From Candidatus Paracaedibacter symbiosus (GTDB lineage Bacteria; Pseudomonadota; Alphaproteobacteria; Paracaedibacterales; Paracaedibacteraceae), in the NCBI RefSeq assembly GCF_000757605.1, contig NZ_JQAK01000001.1, positions 1,514,627-1,578,626 of the forward strand: a stretch of DNA of 64,000 bases. Reading direction: 5' to 3'. The notes under the pieces were generated by a model, which had not been told where the DNA came from, made no database searches, and saw only the letters and a program-made list of their open reading frames with translations. How positions within the stretch are numbered: position 1 is the stretch's first letter; the number at the start of each line of letters is the position of its first letter. The position numbers and the translations under genes are program-made. This document shows positions 29,601-38,326 of the stretch, piece after piece.

Positions 29601-31439
29601 GTTATTGGTATTGGAGATATGTCAGGGGACGTTTTTGGGAATGGTATGTTGCGGTCCGAGAAAATACGCTTACTTGCCGCTTTTGACCATCGTCATATCT
29701 TCCTTGATCCTCATCCGGATGAGATGATTGCTTTTAAGGAACGGGCACGACTATTTGAGTTGCCCCGCTCCAGTTGGTCAGATTATAATCCTAAACTTAT
29801 TTCTAAAGGGGGTGGCGTTTTTGCGCGTGATGAGAAGGTTATCTATTTAACCCCTGAAGCGCGAAGTGCTTTTGGGTTATCTGAGAGCCAATACTCACCC
29901 GATGCGCTTATTAAAGCGTTGTTGAAGCTAGAGGTTGATCTGTTGTGGTTTGGGGGGGTTGGAACCTTTATTAAGGCAACCACCGAATCGAATCTTGAAG
30001 TAGGGGATGTTGCAAATCTTAATGTCCGGGTTGATGCGAGATCGGTAAGCGCTAAAGTGATTGGAGAGGGGGCAAACCTGGGGATGACGCAATTGGCACG
30101 TGTGGAATATGCTTTAAATGGGGGGCGTATAAATACAGATGCAATTGATAATTCGGCAGGAGTTGATTGTTCGGACCACGAAGTGAACATTAAAATTCTC
30201 TTTAACGCGCTGCCAGAAAAAATTGAACGGACAAAACGAGATCAAATCCTGCGCCACATGACGGATGAGGTTGCTCAGCTTGTTTTACAGGATAACTATC
30301 GTCAGACATTAATTCTCTCAATATTAGAAAGAGTAGATGTGTCGGCACTCAGCTCTTACCAGGCGCTCATTAAGATTTTAGAAGCTGAAGCAGGGCTTGA
30401 TCGGAGTATTGAATTTTTGCCAGATGACGAGCAAATTGAACGCCGTCGCACAAAAAGTCAAGGGTTAACCCGGCCTGAGCTGGCTGTTCTTCTTGCTTAT
30501 TCAAAAATTCATTTATATAACCAATTGATTTATTCTGGCAACGTCACTAAAGATATCTTTAACCCTTTGCTATCTGCTTACTTCCCTGCGCTTTTACGTG
30601 AACAGTTTGAAAGGGGTATTTTAGGCCATCCTTTACGCGCCGAAATTGTCGCAACTGTTTTAGCAAATGAATTGATTAACCGTGTAGGGCCTACTTTTAC
30701 TCACGAGATTTGTAGTGCTAGCGGTTTGCGGGTTCACCAAGTGGTGGAAGCTTTCTTCACTGCCAATCGTTTATTTAATTTAAATGAGTTATGGGCCCGT
30801 ATCGATGTCCTCGACGAGAAAATGATCTCAGATGTGCAACTTGATGCGTATCAAAGAATTGCTCAAAGCCTGCGTGTTACTGTTCTTCATTTATTAGGGA
30901 CTCAATGTTCAGTGCCAAGTAGAGACGTGATTGACCAGTTGGTGCACCATCTGCCTGCCACGCTCTCGGCAAAACAAGTCATCGAGATGCAGGCTCGCAT
31001 CCACGAGCTTGAAACCAAAGGTGTTGATCGGCTCACCGCCCAACAATTGGCAACGATTCTCTTTTTACCGTCTATTTTAGAAATAGCTTCAGTTGCTTCT
31101 GGAAAAGAAGATGTCTTGCTGACGGCTAAAACCTATTTCAATATTAAATCAACCGTGGGGATTGATTGGTTGGAAACGATGATCCACCAGTTGGCTATCG
31201 AAACAGAGTGGCAACGGAGTGCTCAGCTTAGTCTCTTGAATGATGTGGGAATGGTAGCAATGTCACTTTTGCAACAGGCACTGGCAGGATCAAAGAATGG
31301 CGATGCAACAAGCTGGATTGATGATAATCAGACCCATCTTATTCAAGTACAATCTCTGATGACAGGTGTTGGTGGTACTGTTCGTCCTGATTTTGGGTTG
31401 TTGAGCTTTATTGTTCGCCAACTGCAGCAAGTAACATAA
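26655..31439 (+). CDS. gdhB: NAD-specific glutamate dehydrogenase (large, ~180 kDa type)
   Basis: 1,594 residues, full length for the L-180 family. It converts glutamate to 2-oxoglutarate and ammonia with NAD. The N-terminal half holds ACT-like regulatory regions; the catalytic core lies at about residues 780-1250, with RGGKVARGGLRWSDRYEDYR, VPLGSKGGFIVKR (catalytic Lys region) and VIGIGDMSGDVFGNGML. A helical C-terminal region follows. It feeds carbon from amino acids into the TCA operon at 41560-50815. Tandem ATGs start the gene. Confidence 0.95.
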   Translation: MMLNQFKQKIIANLAAATHIPDQSIAEVTQFSGLLFDRLPFNLLNKLADEDLEKIVTVTWESFCKPLINAPIVSIRREAVSLHKTPRLFLTLVNVDRPYIIDSLQSFLARWNLKPQILLHPVIGVERDKSGILQEIYPDYHEATQKSGKVRFESVIFIMAKYKFSDVELSQFEADLNRMLQQLCWVVDDQATLHRNLEHIESRLNLANVSKWCPDDSKETKDFLDWLRSKYFLFLGGRYFKLKVSETNNSFFCLEEEGIGQITGLFRDELIASADDLVPAIARAKILPDEESSPNAVFPSVSVLKTSHRSPIHRHSRIDSVEVLDWSEEGKIQGVYQFIGIFKKELFNISAFDIPWLQKKAQTVFSKFNVDPSWYDGKSLISIIDSIPRDEMFYHDQDQLTHICRRVSELQERPGDVAVFARHDLYGRYLTLMVYLPRERYSFSLKERLGQLVCDRLKGDMASSVAQVGDLPYARIIFVLNYIKPQHVDINIDALETELSEASLSWVDRFDKYNEQESSEEAVSQTLSLYRHGFPGAYQEHFSIKDAFADILILESLTPSHGVDLRLYQTKTDQLKVKIYHMGEALSLAVLLPILSNFGIKVLSETTYHIQKMETNFHIHDFDIHLDTSANWHKNQVFLGVAFQEIWKQTTENDGFNQLILKSGLTVRQVTLLRAYSKYLLQIKLPYSQGYIESTLADYPHLSALLVECFEGRFQVNRENLRPIEAIEADFLAQLQNVTRLDHDKIFRRLLNVLQATVRTNYYQLDDQGNQKDYVSFKFTCAELEDLPQPRPLFEIYVYSSRMEAIHLRGGKVARGGLRWSDRYEDYRTEILSLMKAQMVKNSVIVPLGSKGGFIVKRQPEFVNRNDLQQEVICCYQTMIRGLLDVTDNLVNGNVVPPAQVIRYDQDDPYLVVAADKGTATFSDIANAISQEYGFWLDDAFASGGSAGYDHKKMAITSRGAWESVRRHFREMGHDVQNEPFTVIGIGDMSGDVFGNGMLRSEKIRLLAAFDHRHIFLDPHPDEMIAFKERARLFELPRSSWSDYNPKLISKGGGVFARDEKVIYLTPEARSAFGLSESQYSPDALIKALLKLEVDLLWFGGVGTFIKATTESNLEVGDVANLNVRVDARSVSAKVIGEGANLGMTQLARVEYALNGGRINTDAIDNSAGVDCSDHEVNIKILFNALPEKIERTKRDQILRHMTDEVAQLVLQDNYRQTLILSILERVDVSALSSYQALIKILEAEAGLDRSIEFLPDDEQIERRRTKSQGLTRPELAVLLAYSKIHLYNQLIYSGNVTKDIFNPLLSAYFPALLREQFERGILGHPLRAEIVATVLANELINRVGPTFTHEICSASGLRVHQVVEAFFTANRLFNLNELWARIDVLDEKMISDVQLDAYQRIAQSLRVTVLHLLGTQCSVPSRDVIDQLVHHLPATLSAKQVIEMQARIHELETKGVDRLTAQQLATILFLPSILEIASVASGKEDVLLTAKTYFNIKSTVGIDWLETMIHQLAIETEWQRSAQLSLLNDVGMVAMSLLQQALAGSKNGDATSWIDDNQTHLIQVQSLMTGVGGTVRPDFGLLSFIVRQLQQVT

Positions 31440-31454
31440 TCACGGTGGGGAGAT

Positions 31455-31479
31455 TAGCCAATCTATACTAGATTGGCTA
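31455..31479 (+). terminator. Hairpin after the glutamate dehydrogenase gene
   Basis: TAGCCAATCTA, loop TAC, TAGATTGGCTA: an exact 11-bp stem 16 bases after the stop. No T run follows, so it may be a weak or factor-assisted terminator. Confidence 0.45.
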
Positions 31480-31655
31480 TACTTATCATGATTATATGTT
31501 CGTGATTATATGTGAAATCTCCAAGATATCATTGCGAATGAGCCAAGCGCATGGGGCAATTTCCGCGCAATGATGTCTGAGAGTAAGGAAATGCCTGAGC
31601 CTTTTACCGAAGGCTTGGGATTCATTCTAGGCTATCAATGGTCAGCAGAATTCCT

Positions 31656-32108
31656 TTAGGATGCTTTTTTTGTGGGATCAACCACTGCAAAATCGACATC
31701 GACTTTACCGGCTTTTTCAAACTCAAGGGTCATTGTAACAATTTGCCCATCCTTTAAATCTCTCTTAAGGCCCATCAACATAATATGAAGGCTTCCTGAC
31801 TTAAGCTCAACGGTGCTGCCTCCTATAGCAATTGCCTCTACTGGCCGCATTCTCATTACGCCATTTTCATTAATGTGATCATGGAGTTCTGTAAATTTCG
31901 TCGCCTGGCAAGTGACACTCCTTAATTTATCTTTTGTGAGAGAAGGATTGTTGATTGTCACATAGGCGGCTGTATTTCTATCCATAGTGCCAGCGCGAAC
32001 CCAGGCGTTGCTCAAAGTTAACTTCCCGACAATCACGTCAGCGAAGGCGGGGGAAAGCAGAATGAGGGAGAGGGCTAAAGTTTTTAGGAAAGTTTTAAGT
32101 TGCATCAT
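31656..32108 (-). CDS. Periplasmic PCu(A)C copper chaperone
   Basis: 150 residues with a signal peptide (about 1-23, ending AFA). The PCu(A)C copper site is present: TELHDHINENGVMRMRPV and, about 20 residues later, SGSLHIMLMGLK, i.e. the His/Met ligands of the H(M)X10MX21HXM type motif. These proteins deliver Cu(I) to the CuA centre of cytochrome c oxidase, often with Sco; no sco gene is adjacent. A family A repeat lies just upstream. Confidence 0.9.
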   Translation of the reverse strand: MMQLKTFLKTLALSLILLSPAFADVIVGKLTLSNAWVRAGTMDRNTAAYVTINNPSLTKDKLRSVTCQATKFTELHDHINENGVMRMRPVEAIAIGGSTVELKSGSLHIMLMGLKRDLKDGQIVTMTLEFEKAGKVDVDFAVVDPTKKAS

Positions 32109-32481
32109 TACCTCAAATTAGTCAATTTTCTTGATATACCCAAGATACTTGAAGAAGCCAGAACTCGACTTTTTCAAGTATTTTGAGTGTAGATCTTTCA
32201 TACTCCTTTCTAAAGATCCATATAAGAGACAACTTGTCGCAGGGGAGCGCAATCTTTAAATTAGATTTTTCCGGCAGTGTTTTGCGCGAATTAGGTGCAT
32301 AGAACCTAGGACAAGTTCCTGAAACATATCCGAAGCGATCTCATTTTTGCTTTTTTTGTGCAGCCTTCCAAATTTCTTGAATTAAGAGTATGAGTAGGGC
32401 ACACTTTAAAGGTATTATCGCTTAAAAAATGACTTAAAATGATCCTCGTCCAAAAACGTTCCCAAAATCAAGGTGGGCAAT
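32109..32481. other. Intergenic region with family A and C elements
   Basis: No gene seen. It contains the family A element at 32134-32192 and, at about 32267-32310, a segment with GCATAGAACCTAGG whose reverse complement (CCTAGGTTCTATGCAC) matches the arm of the miaB-phoH element. Promoters for the divergent copper chaperone and rapZ must lie here. Confidence 0.4.
32134..32192. repeat. Dispersed palindromic repeat family A
   Basis: Arms CAAGATACTTGAAGAAG and CTTTTTCAAGTATTTTG form a nearly perfect hairpin with a 13-base middle, preceded by ATATACC. Same arms as the copies at 2709, 41444 and 56722. Confidence 0.65.
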
Positions 32482-33351
32482 ATGACGCAGAAAAAATTAA
32501 ATGTCGATTTGATTTTTGTCACCGGAATGTCGGGGGCAGGACGCTCTACAACTTTAAAGGTTCTCGAAGATATTGGCTACGCAGTTATTGATAATTTGCC
32601 AGCATTTTTGTTTCCTGAGTTTTTAAAAGGGATTAAAGCGGGGCATGTTCAACTTCCCCTCGTCGTCGGTTTTGAGTTAAGATCCTTTGCTGGCTGTGCA
32701 ACAAAAACCATGGAAATGATTGCTTCAATCCGTGACGGCATTGTCGTTAGATTATTATTTTTGGAATGCCAAGATGATATTTTAATAAAACGGTATAATG
32801 TCTCTCGACATCGGCATCCATTGGGGAGTAAAACGCTTCTTGAGGGGATTCAGCGTGAACGAGCACTCTTGGCGCCCGTTGTTAACTATGCAGATCACAT
32901 CATCGATACCTCTTTTGTGACCTCCATGACTCTCACACGTATTTTAAACAATATTTTTGCCCAAGAAAATTCACCTAATCTTGAAATCCGATTAATGTCC
33001 TTTTCCTATCGTCACGGAATTCCGCCCGATGCAGATATTGTGCTGGATGCTCGCTTTTTAGAAAATCCTTTTTATGAAGAGAGTTTGCGCCCTTTGACTG
33101 GAAAAGATGAAGCTGTAGTTGAGTTTTTAAATAATGACTATGCTTGGCAAACGGTGTATCGATCAATTCAACAAATGCTTATTCCAACCATCTATGGTTT
33201 TAAAAAATCTGGCCGTAGTTATCTGACAATTGCGGCTGGATGCACAGGTGGGCAGCATCGATCTGTTTTTATGATTGAACAATTATCAGATTTTTTGACA
33301 TCTTTGGGAGAGAAAATTATCACTGAACACAGGGAGCTATACCCCTCGTGA
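32482..33351 (+). CDS. rapZ: RNase adapter protein RapZ / nucleotide-binding protein
   Basis: About 289 residues. The N-terminal P-loop domain has Walker A GMSGAGRS (15-22) and IDNLPAFLFPEF. The C-terminal domain carries VLDARFLENPFY, LRPLTGKD and IAAGCTGGQHRSVFMIEQL. In E. coli RapZ senses glucosamine-6-phosphate and steers RNase E to GlmZ. In alphaproteobacteria it usually lies near PTS genes, which are absent here. A GTG at 32473 is in frame, but AAGGTG then serves as ribosome binding site for the ATG at 32482, which is preferred. Confidence 0.92.
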   Translation: MTQKKLNVDLIFVTGMSGAGRSTTLKVLEDIGYAVIDNLPAFLFPEFLKGIKAGHVQLPLVVGFELRSFAGCATKTMEMIASIRDGIVVRLLFLECQDDILIKRYNVSRHRHPLGSKTLLEGIQRERALLAPVVNYADHIIDTSFVTSMTLTRILNNIFAQENSPNLEIRLMSFSYRHGIPPDADIVLDARFLENPFYEESLRPLTGKDEAVVEFLNNDYAWQTVYRSIQQMLIPTIYGFKKSGRSYLTIAAGCTGGQHRSVFMIEQLSDFLTSLGEKIITEHRELYPS

Positions 33352-33514
33352 CACGAAAATCAGGAATTTTAGCCATAGGGTTTGAGTGAATTTGTGAACT
33401 CAAATTTTCTGCCGATAGCGCGCTCTATCAGAACCTAGGTTTTTATATGGGGCTGTGATATAGTTAACTTCACAATTGATAGTAAGTTAACAGAAAATAA
33501 TAGAGAAAATAATA

Positions 33515-34507
33515 ATGAATACAAATCCAGTTCTCGTTAATTTAATTCGGGGCGATTTAGTGGAAAATAGCTATCGCGGTAGTTATGTTGTAGTGGATTC
33601 AGAGGGTGATTTGATCACTGCGACTGGTCATTTCCGCCAGACTATTTATCCACGCTCTTCTCTAAAACCTATCCAAGTCCTAGCAATGTTAGAGTCCGGG
33701 GCTGCTGATCAATATAAGGTGAGTTTACAAGAAATAGCTCTTGCTTGCGCGTCTCATAATGGTGAGGAGCAGCATGTGGAGGTCGTTCACGCCTGGCTTA
33801 ATCGATTAGACTTAACGCAAGGGGATTTAGAATGTGGGCTTCATGCTCCTATGGGGAGGGAAAGTGCTAAAGCATTAGCGGCTCGAGGTGAAAAGCCCAC
33901 AACGTTGCATAATGCTTGCTCTGGTAAACATGCGGGATTCTTAACTTTGGCGAAGTTTTTAGAGGCTCCATTAAAAGGGTATACGGACTTTAATCATTCA
34001 ACTCAACAAAAGGTCAATGAACTCATCGCAGAGATGACGGGAACGGATGTGGATTTGGCCCCTAAAGGATTTGACGGATGTCAGATTCCGGTCATTGGAA
34101 TGGAACTCCAGGGGCTTGCCATGGCAATGGCCAAATTGGTTGACCCTAAGAATATGCGTGAATCCTTACAACGGTCATGCGCCCGCGTGGTGGAAGCGAT
34201 GCAACAGTATCCTCATTTAATAGCCGGAACCGGGCGCTTTTGCACGGATATTATCGAAAAGACAGGCGGTGAGGTTCTTGTCAAGATGGGTGCCGATGGC
34301 GTTTTCTCAGCGGCAATCCCCAAAAGAAAGTGGGGAATTGCTCTTAAAATCGATGATGGTAACTTAAAAGCGGCCGAAGTGGCTTTGATGTCATTGCTCT
34401 CCCGCCTTCAACTTATTTCTAATATTGCAGACTTTACCAATTATTTAGAATTTCCGATTAACAATTGGAATAGACAGATCGTTGGTAAAATCCGGTCGGC
34501 TATATAA
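33515..34507 (+). CDS. L-asparaginase, Rhizobium etli AnsA-like family
   Basis: 330 residues of the Asparaginase_II family (PF06089), unrelated to the E. coli type. Visible motifs are the N-terminal RGDLVENSYRGSYVVVDS, the RSSLKPIQVLAMLESGA segment with the conserved Ser-x-x-Lys, and CASHNGEEQH. It would hydrolyse asparagine to aspartate and ammonia. No signal peptide, so cytoplasmic. Stands alone. Confidence 0.87.
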   Translation: MNTNPVLVNLIRGDLVENSYRGSYVVVDSEGDLITATGHFRQTIYPRSSLKPIQVLAMLESGAADQYKVSLQEIALACASHNGEEQHVEVVHAWLNRLDLTQGDLECGLHAPMGRESAKALAARGEKPTTLHNACSGKHAGFLTLAKFLEAPLKGYTDFNHSTQQKVNELIAEMTGTDVDLAPKGFDGCQIPVIGMELQGLAMAMAKLVDPKNMRESLQRSCARVVEAMQQYPHLIAGTGRFCTDIIEKTGGEVLVKMGADGVFSAAIPKRKWGIALKIDDGNLKAAEVALMSLLSRLQLISNIADFTNYLEFPINNWNRQIVGKIRSAI

Positions 34508-34928
34508 TAGTGAATTGAGTTCAAAAACTTACCTTTTCTAAGCTGATTTTTGGCGTGCTTTCGTTGTCTTAAAAACCTTAAAGAGAGACTGCTACTCATG
34601 GTTTTTATGACTCGAAATTCCTCCAAAATCGCGCTATAAAATGTATATTTCCCAACTCAACTCGCTATAAGTCACACTGCCTCTCTCCAGCTGGGGCATC
34701 CGACCCAAATAATACTAAAGATTTGCCGTATTATACTAAATTAAGGTAAAATTTTTACTAAAATAATAATTTTATTCTTAACTTTGTTTTGAAATTGCAT
34801 TAGGCTTTGGTAAGTGGATTTTAAAAACGGTTCCACGAGATGATTTCCAATTGGGATGGAAAACGCCAAATTCCATTGAAAATAGCTAATTGGATTGACT
34901 GAACTTAATTATTTGGGAGAAATCAAGA
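34508..34928. other. Intergenic region
   Basis: No gene seen. AT-rich, with a nested dyad at about 34847-34897 (TCCAATT and GGAA pairing with TTCC and AATTGGA) just upstream of the exported-protein gene, possibly regulatory. GGGAG precedes the ATG at 34929. Confidence 0.35.
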
Positions 34929-35519
34929 ATGCGTGCTTCAAATAAAAATAAAGGACTAACACCGATCCTGGGACTGTTTTTAACAGCGGCCATGCCACTG
35001 TGCATTTCCATTATCTCTGCTCCATCAACCATTGCAGCGGAAAAAGAAGATGTTCGCGACCAAGATGTAGTGGCAAACACTATTAAGAAGCTAAAAGAGC
35101 TTGCTGAAGAAGATAGCGATAATGGAAAAGTAAGAAAAATTATTCCCAGTACTTTTTCACCTACTGGAGATTTGACTGCTGAGTCTGGTAACAATTTTGG
35201 TGCAGCTACTAATGTGATGGCTCAAATTCTAACCGATAGAAATAGACCAAAATTATTAAATGATTTACTTTTAGAGCTGAGCGACGGCGGTGAAAATAGT
35301 TTAGTAAGAGCCATTAACAAGAGCACAGAAGAAATTGTTGAGACTTTGTTTGGTCTGCTCGATGCGACATTAATTGGCTCCACTGAGACAAAAGTTAAGA
35401 AAGCAAGATCAAAAGACGCACAAACACTTGATCGGCTTTATAGTATGATGGGGACTGCTACTACTTATCGATACTTGGTCGAGATTGAAAGAAAAAAGGT
35501 AAAGGTGCTTTTGAGTTAG
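34929..35519 (+). CDS. Exported orphan protein, N-terminal part of a frameshifted gene
   Basis: 196 residues with a signal peptide of about 37 residues ending in AA before EKED. It has helical, charged content and no recognised domain. The frame runs to a TAG at 35519, but at 35492-35497 (six A) the next frame becomes open and continues without a stop into the 584-codon frame downstream. One extra A would join both into a protein of 824 residues. The ATG has GGGAG about ten bases upstream. I treat it as the front half of one broken gene. Confidence 0.65.
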   Translation: MRASNKNKGLTPILGLFLTAAMPLCISIISAPSTIAAEKEDVRDQDVVANTIKKLKELAEEDSDNGKVRKIIPSTFSPTGDLTAESGNNFGAATNVMAQILTDRNRPKLLNDLLLELSDGGENSLVRAINKSTEEIVETLFGLLDATLIGSTETKVKKARSKDAQTLDRLYSMMGTATTYRYLVEIERKKVKVLLS

Positions 35520-37402
35520 AAAAACAAAAATGTGATGATTCATTAGAAAACCTAAAGATAACCGTTAATAATGAAAAAATAGAAAAAAAAGCAACCTTTA
35601 AATTAATACAGGATAAGTTCCAAGACCAAATTAATACTACTGAAGCATTGGTGGCCAAAGAGAATCAAAAGCCTACCAAAAATAAAAGAGATATAGCCCT
35701 CTGGCAAGAATCACTGGATGGATTCAAGTCAGATCTTGCTAAAGCTGAGGCTGAGCATGAAACAGAGATAAAGCAATTAGATAAGAAAATTACTGACCTG
35801 GAAGCAGAGAGTAAAGGGGCCCTTGATAGCTTAGAAAAAGCCAATTCAAAGACATTAGCAGATCTAGATGCTATGCTTAAAAAAATCTTTATGTATAAAG
35901 GTTTTTCGGGGGGAGTAAAAACGCTTGTAAGTATATTCTCTTGGAGCACTACTGATCGTGCAAAATATCCCGAGTTTATTACATTAGATCGAATGGTGGC
36001 CCAAAATCCCCAGGCTAAATTGGTTGCTGAAAAAACAATGTATGACGCTTTAAAGGAGGCCGTTTCAAGTAAAAAAGAAGTGGTTATTAAGGTGGGTGAA
36101 GCTAAAAAATCTCAGCTAGAGATCTATGAAAAGGCATTGGATATTTTGTTAGGTTATCTTGAAATTAGTAAAGAAGATCAAGAGAAATTCAATTCGATGA
36201 AACCTATCGTAAAGCCTTCAAAAACCACACCTAGTGCTGAAACATCCTCCGGCCAAGAGCAACAGCAGGGTGTTTCTTCTGAACAACCCACAACTGAACC
36301 TAGTGCTGAAACATCCTCCGGTCAGGAGCAACAGCAGGGTGTTTCTCCTGAGCAACCCACAACTGAACCTAGTGCTGAAACATCCTCCGGTCAGGAGCAA
36401 CATCGGGGTGTTTCTTCTGAACAACCCACAACTGATACACAACCCATAGTCGAAAAAAAAGATGATCCACAAACTGATGCTGCACCTCCTGCAGTAACAC
36501 AAGCAGTAGGAGAGGAAGTACCCGAAACAGCAGTAACGCAAAATGCTATGACGGGGCTCACCAATGAGGTGGTTAGTAGCATTGAAAAGCAAGAGGCATC
36601 TCTAAAAACCGGTAGCAAAGACGGTTCAAAAAAAAATGACATAGACAATAGTTCTAATGTTGATCTTAGTGTTGACAGCAAGGCTGAATTAGAAGGAGTC
36701 CCTCAATTAAGTGAGGTTACTCCTTCTCTTTCCAAATCCTCTGACTCTTCGGCTCAACTTGCTCAATTACTCCATGATCTAAGTGATTTACGTAACGCTT
36801 TAGGAGGACAATTATCTGTCGGAAGGGAGGAAAACTCTTCTATGTTGGACTCTGAGTCATCCAGGTTTATCTATAATAGCCCGTTGGCAGCCAATGGAGG
36901 TTCTCTTAGGCCATCCAATGATATTAGCGGCGGGGTACTTCAATCCATTGTTAAGGGGCAAGACTTTGCCGAGCAGAGCAGTACTTCTTCCACTGCCACC
37001 GGTGTGGAAGTCATACCTGCTGAGGCATCAGCCACAAAAGGCACCAACACCGGAAAGCAAGGAGTAACTCAAAAAAAAATAAAAACTTTAACGGAAAAAG
37101 AAATAGAAACTTTAACGGAAAAAGAAAGAAAGAAAGATAGCAACAAAGATGACCTAAAGCCCAGTGATTCAAAATCTCTGAAATTAAATTCAGTTCTCCT
37201 AGAAGACGATCCTCTAAACTCACCAGTTTCGAGGTCGTCTTTTCACTCAAACTTAAATGATGAGGCGCCAGAGGAGGAAGAAAGACGAGGGAGTTGGAGA
37301 TCTCTTTGGCAAGAATATGGAATTAAAAAAAGGTATGTGTTTGCTACTGGAAGTGTTCTTTGCGTGATGATGTATTTGCTCTTAAAGGGATCTAGCATCT
37401 AG
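35498..37402 (+). CDS. C-terminal part of the frameshifted exported coiled-coil protein
   Basis: Open from the A tract at 35492-35497; the first start-like codon is TTG at 35648, with no ribosome binding site, so it is probably not translated alone. Residues are strongly coiled-coil (KSDLAKAEAEHETEIKQLDK). Then come three 23-residue tandem repeats (36230-36436), a Ser/Glu/Gln-rich low-complexity stretch and a Lys/Glu repeat (TLTEKEIETLTEKE). One hydrophobic C-terminal segment (YVFATGSVLCVMMYLLLKG) follows. Signal peptide plus C-terminal anchor suggests an envelope or surface protein, perhaps host-facing. No family recognised. Confidence 0.6.
   Translation, partial: GKGAFELEKQKCDDSLENLKITVNNEKIEKKATFKLIQDKFQDQINTTEALVAKENQKPTKNKRDIALWQESLDGFKSDLAKAEAEHETEIKQLDKKITDLEAESKGALDSLEKANSKTLADLDAMLKKIFMYKGFSGGVKTLVSIFSWSTTDRAKYPEFITLDRMVAQNPQAKLVAEKTMYDALKEAVSSKKEVVIKVGEAKKSQLEIYEKALDILLGYLEISKEDQEKFNSMKPIVKPSKTTPSAETSSGQEQQQGVSSEQPTTEPSAETSSGQEQQQGVSPEQPTTEPSAETSSGQEQHRGVSSEQPTTDTQPIVEKKDDPQTDAAPPAVTQAVGEEVPETAVTQNAMTGLTNEVVSSIEKQEASLKTGSKDGSKKNDIDNSSNVDLSVDSKAELEGVPQLSEVTPSLSKSSDSSAQLAQLLHDLSDLRNALGGQLSVGREENSSMLDSESSRFIYNSPLAANGGSLRPSNDISGGVLQSIVKGQDFAEQSSTSSTATGVEVIPAEASATKGTNTGKQGVTQKKIKTLTEKEIETLTEKERKKDSNKDDLKPSDSKSLKLNSVLLEDDPLNSPVSRSSFHSNLNDEAPEEEERRGSWRSLWQEYGIKKRYVFATGSVLCVMMYLLLKGSSI
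36230..36436 (+). repeat. Three tandem 69-bp coding repeats
   Basis: Units at 36230-36298, 36299-36367 and 36368-36436, each encoding PSAETSSGQEQ.. then GVS-EQPTTE/D (23 residues). They differ at a handful of bases, so they are recent in-frame duplications and a likely site of copy-number variation between strains. Confidence 0.9.
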
Positions 37403-37430
37403 GCACTGCCTAGTTTGGTTCCCCTTTCAG

Positions 37431-38279
37431 CTATTGTACATAAATTGGCTCCGCCGAACCTAAATGATTCCAGATATACGTTGGATGAATGTCTGCTAAA
37501 GGTGCGTGAGAGAAAAGCATCTTCTTTTGCCGCAATGCGCCTGTTATGCCTGACAAAACGAGCAAAGAATCTATGCCATAGTGCTGGGCACCTAAAATAT
37601 CTGTTTCCAGCGTATCGCCAATCATCAGACATCTTTTTTTATCAACAGTTGCTTCTGGAAATTTAGTGCCGACAAAGTCATAGAGGCTTTTATTAGGTTT
37701 GCCCCACATCGTCACCTCTCCGCCTTTAGCGATGAGCTTATCGGCAAAGTAACCCGCACATTTACGTATTTCCTTACCATAAAAAGCAAACCGGTCAGGG
37801 TTGGCACAAAAAACTGGGAGCTTGCGCGCGAGGATCTGATCGATTAAAGCGTCAAACTGTGATTCGTCCTCCTCAGCCTCAATGAAGGCGGTGAGAAGCA
37901 CTTTGTCAGCTTGGGGAAGGGTATCCGTTATTTTAATATCAATCCCCTTTAAAATGTCCGTATTTCGTTCTGTCCCCCAGTGATAATAGGTAGCCTCTTG
38001 GTCAAGGTCCAAATTGTGTTTGGTAAAATCACCCGACGTCACAACAGTAAACGACGGTTTCACCTTAAAGCTTTGTAATTTCTTTAGGGAGAGTTCTGAG
38101 GGGCGTGGATTGTTTGAAACAAAGATAAGATTCTTATTTTGAGGGAACTGATTTAAAGCAGCAATCGCCTCTGGGAAAGCATCAATGCCATTATAGACCA
38201 CCCCGACCAAATCGACGAGAAAAGTGTCGTATCGTGCCATTATTGCTGCCCAGTCAAGGAGAGAAATATCAACGTCCAT
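37431..38279 (-). CDS. HAD-superfamily class IIA hydrolase (TIGR01459-like)
   Basis: 282 residues of the NagD-like HAD IIA group. Motif I is FLVDLVGVVYNG (residue ~20), motif II VSNNPRPS, motif III near WGKPNKSLYDF and motif IV GDTLETDILGA. The usual second Asp of motif I (DxD) is replaced by Val, as in the TIGR01459 subfamily, where it is often Trp; the acid/base residue may be missing. Likely substrate is a small phosphorylated compound. It follows crcB with 47 bases between. Confidence 0.85.
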   Translation of the reverse strand: MDVDISLLDWAAIMARYDTFLVDLVGVVYNGIDAFPEAIAALNQFPQNKNLIFVSNNPRPSELSLKKLQSFKVKPSFTVVTSGDFTKHNLDLDQEATYYHWGTERNTDILKGIDIKITDTLPQADKVLLTAFIEAEEDESQFDALIDQILARKLPVFCANPDRFAFYGKEIRKCAGYFADKLIAKGGEVTMWGKPNKSLYDFVGTKFPEATVDKKRCLMIGDTLETDILGAQHYGIDSLLVLSGITGALRQKKMLFSHAPLADIHPTYIWNHLGSAEPIYVQ

Positions 38280-38326
38280 TTGGAAAAGCTTCTTAAATTT
38301 GGTTGCCTAATATATAGGTAGGCAAT

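Noticed and set aside
36230-36436. CRISPR-like array
   Set aside because: The 69-bp units are contiguous, in frame and without spacers; they are coding tandem repeats.
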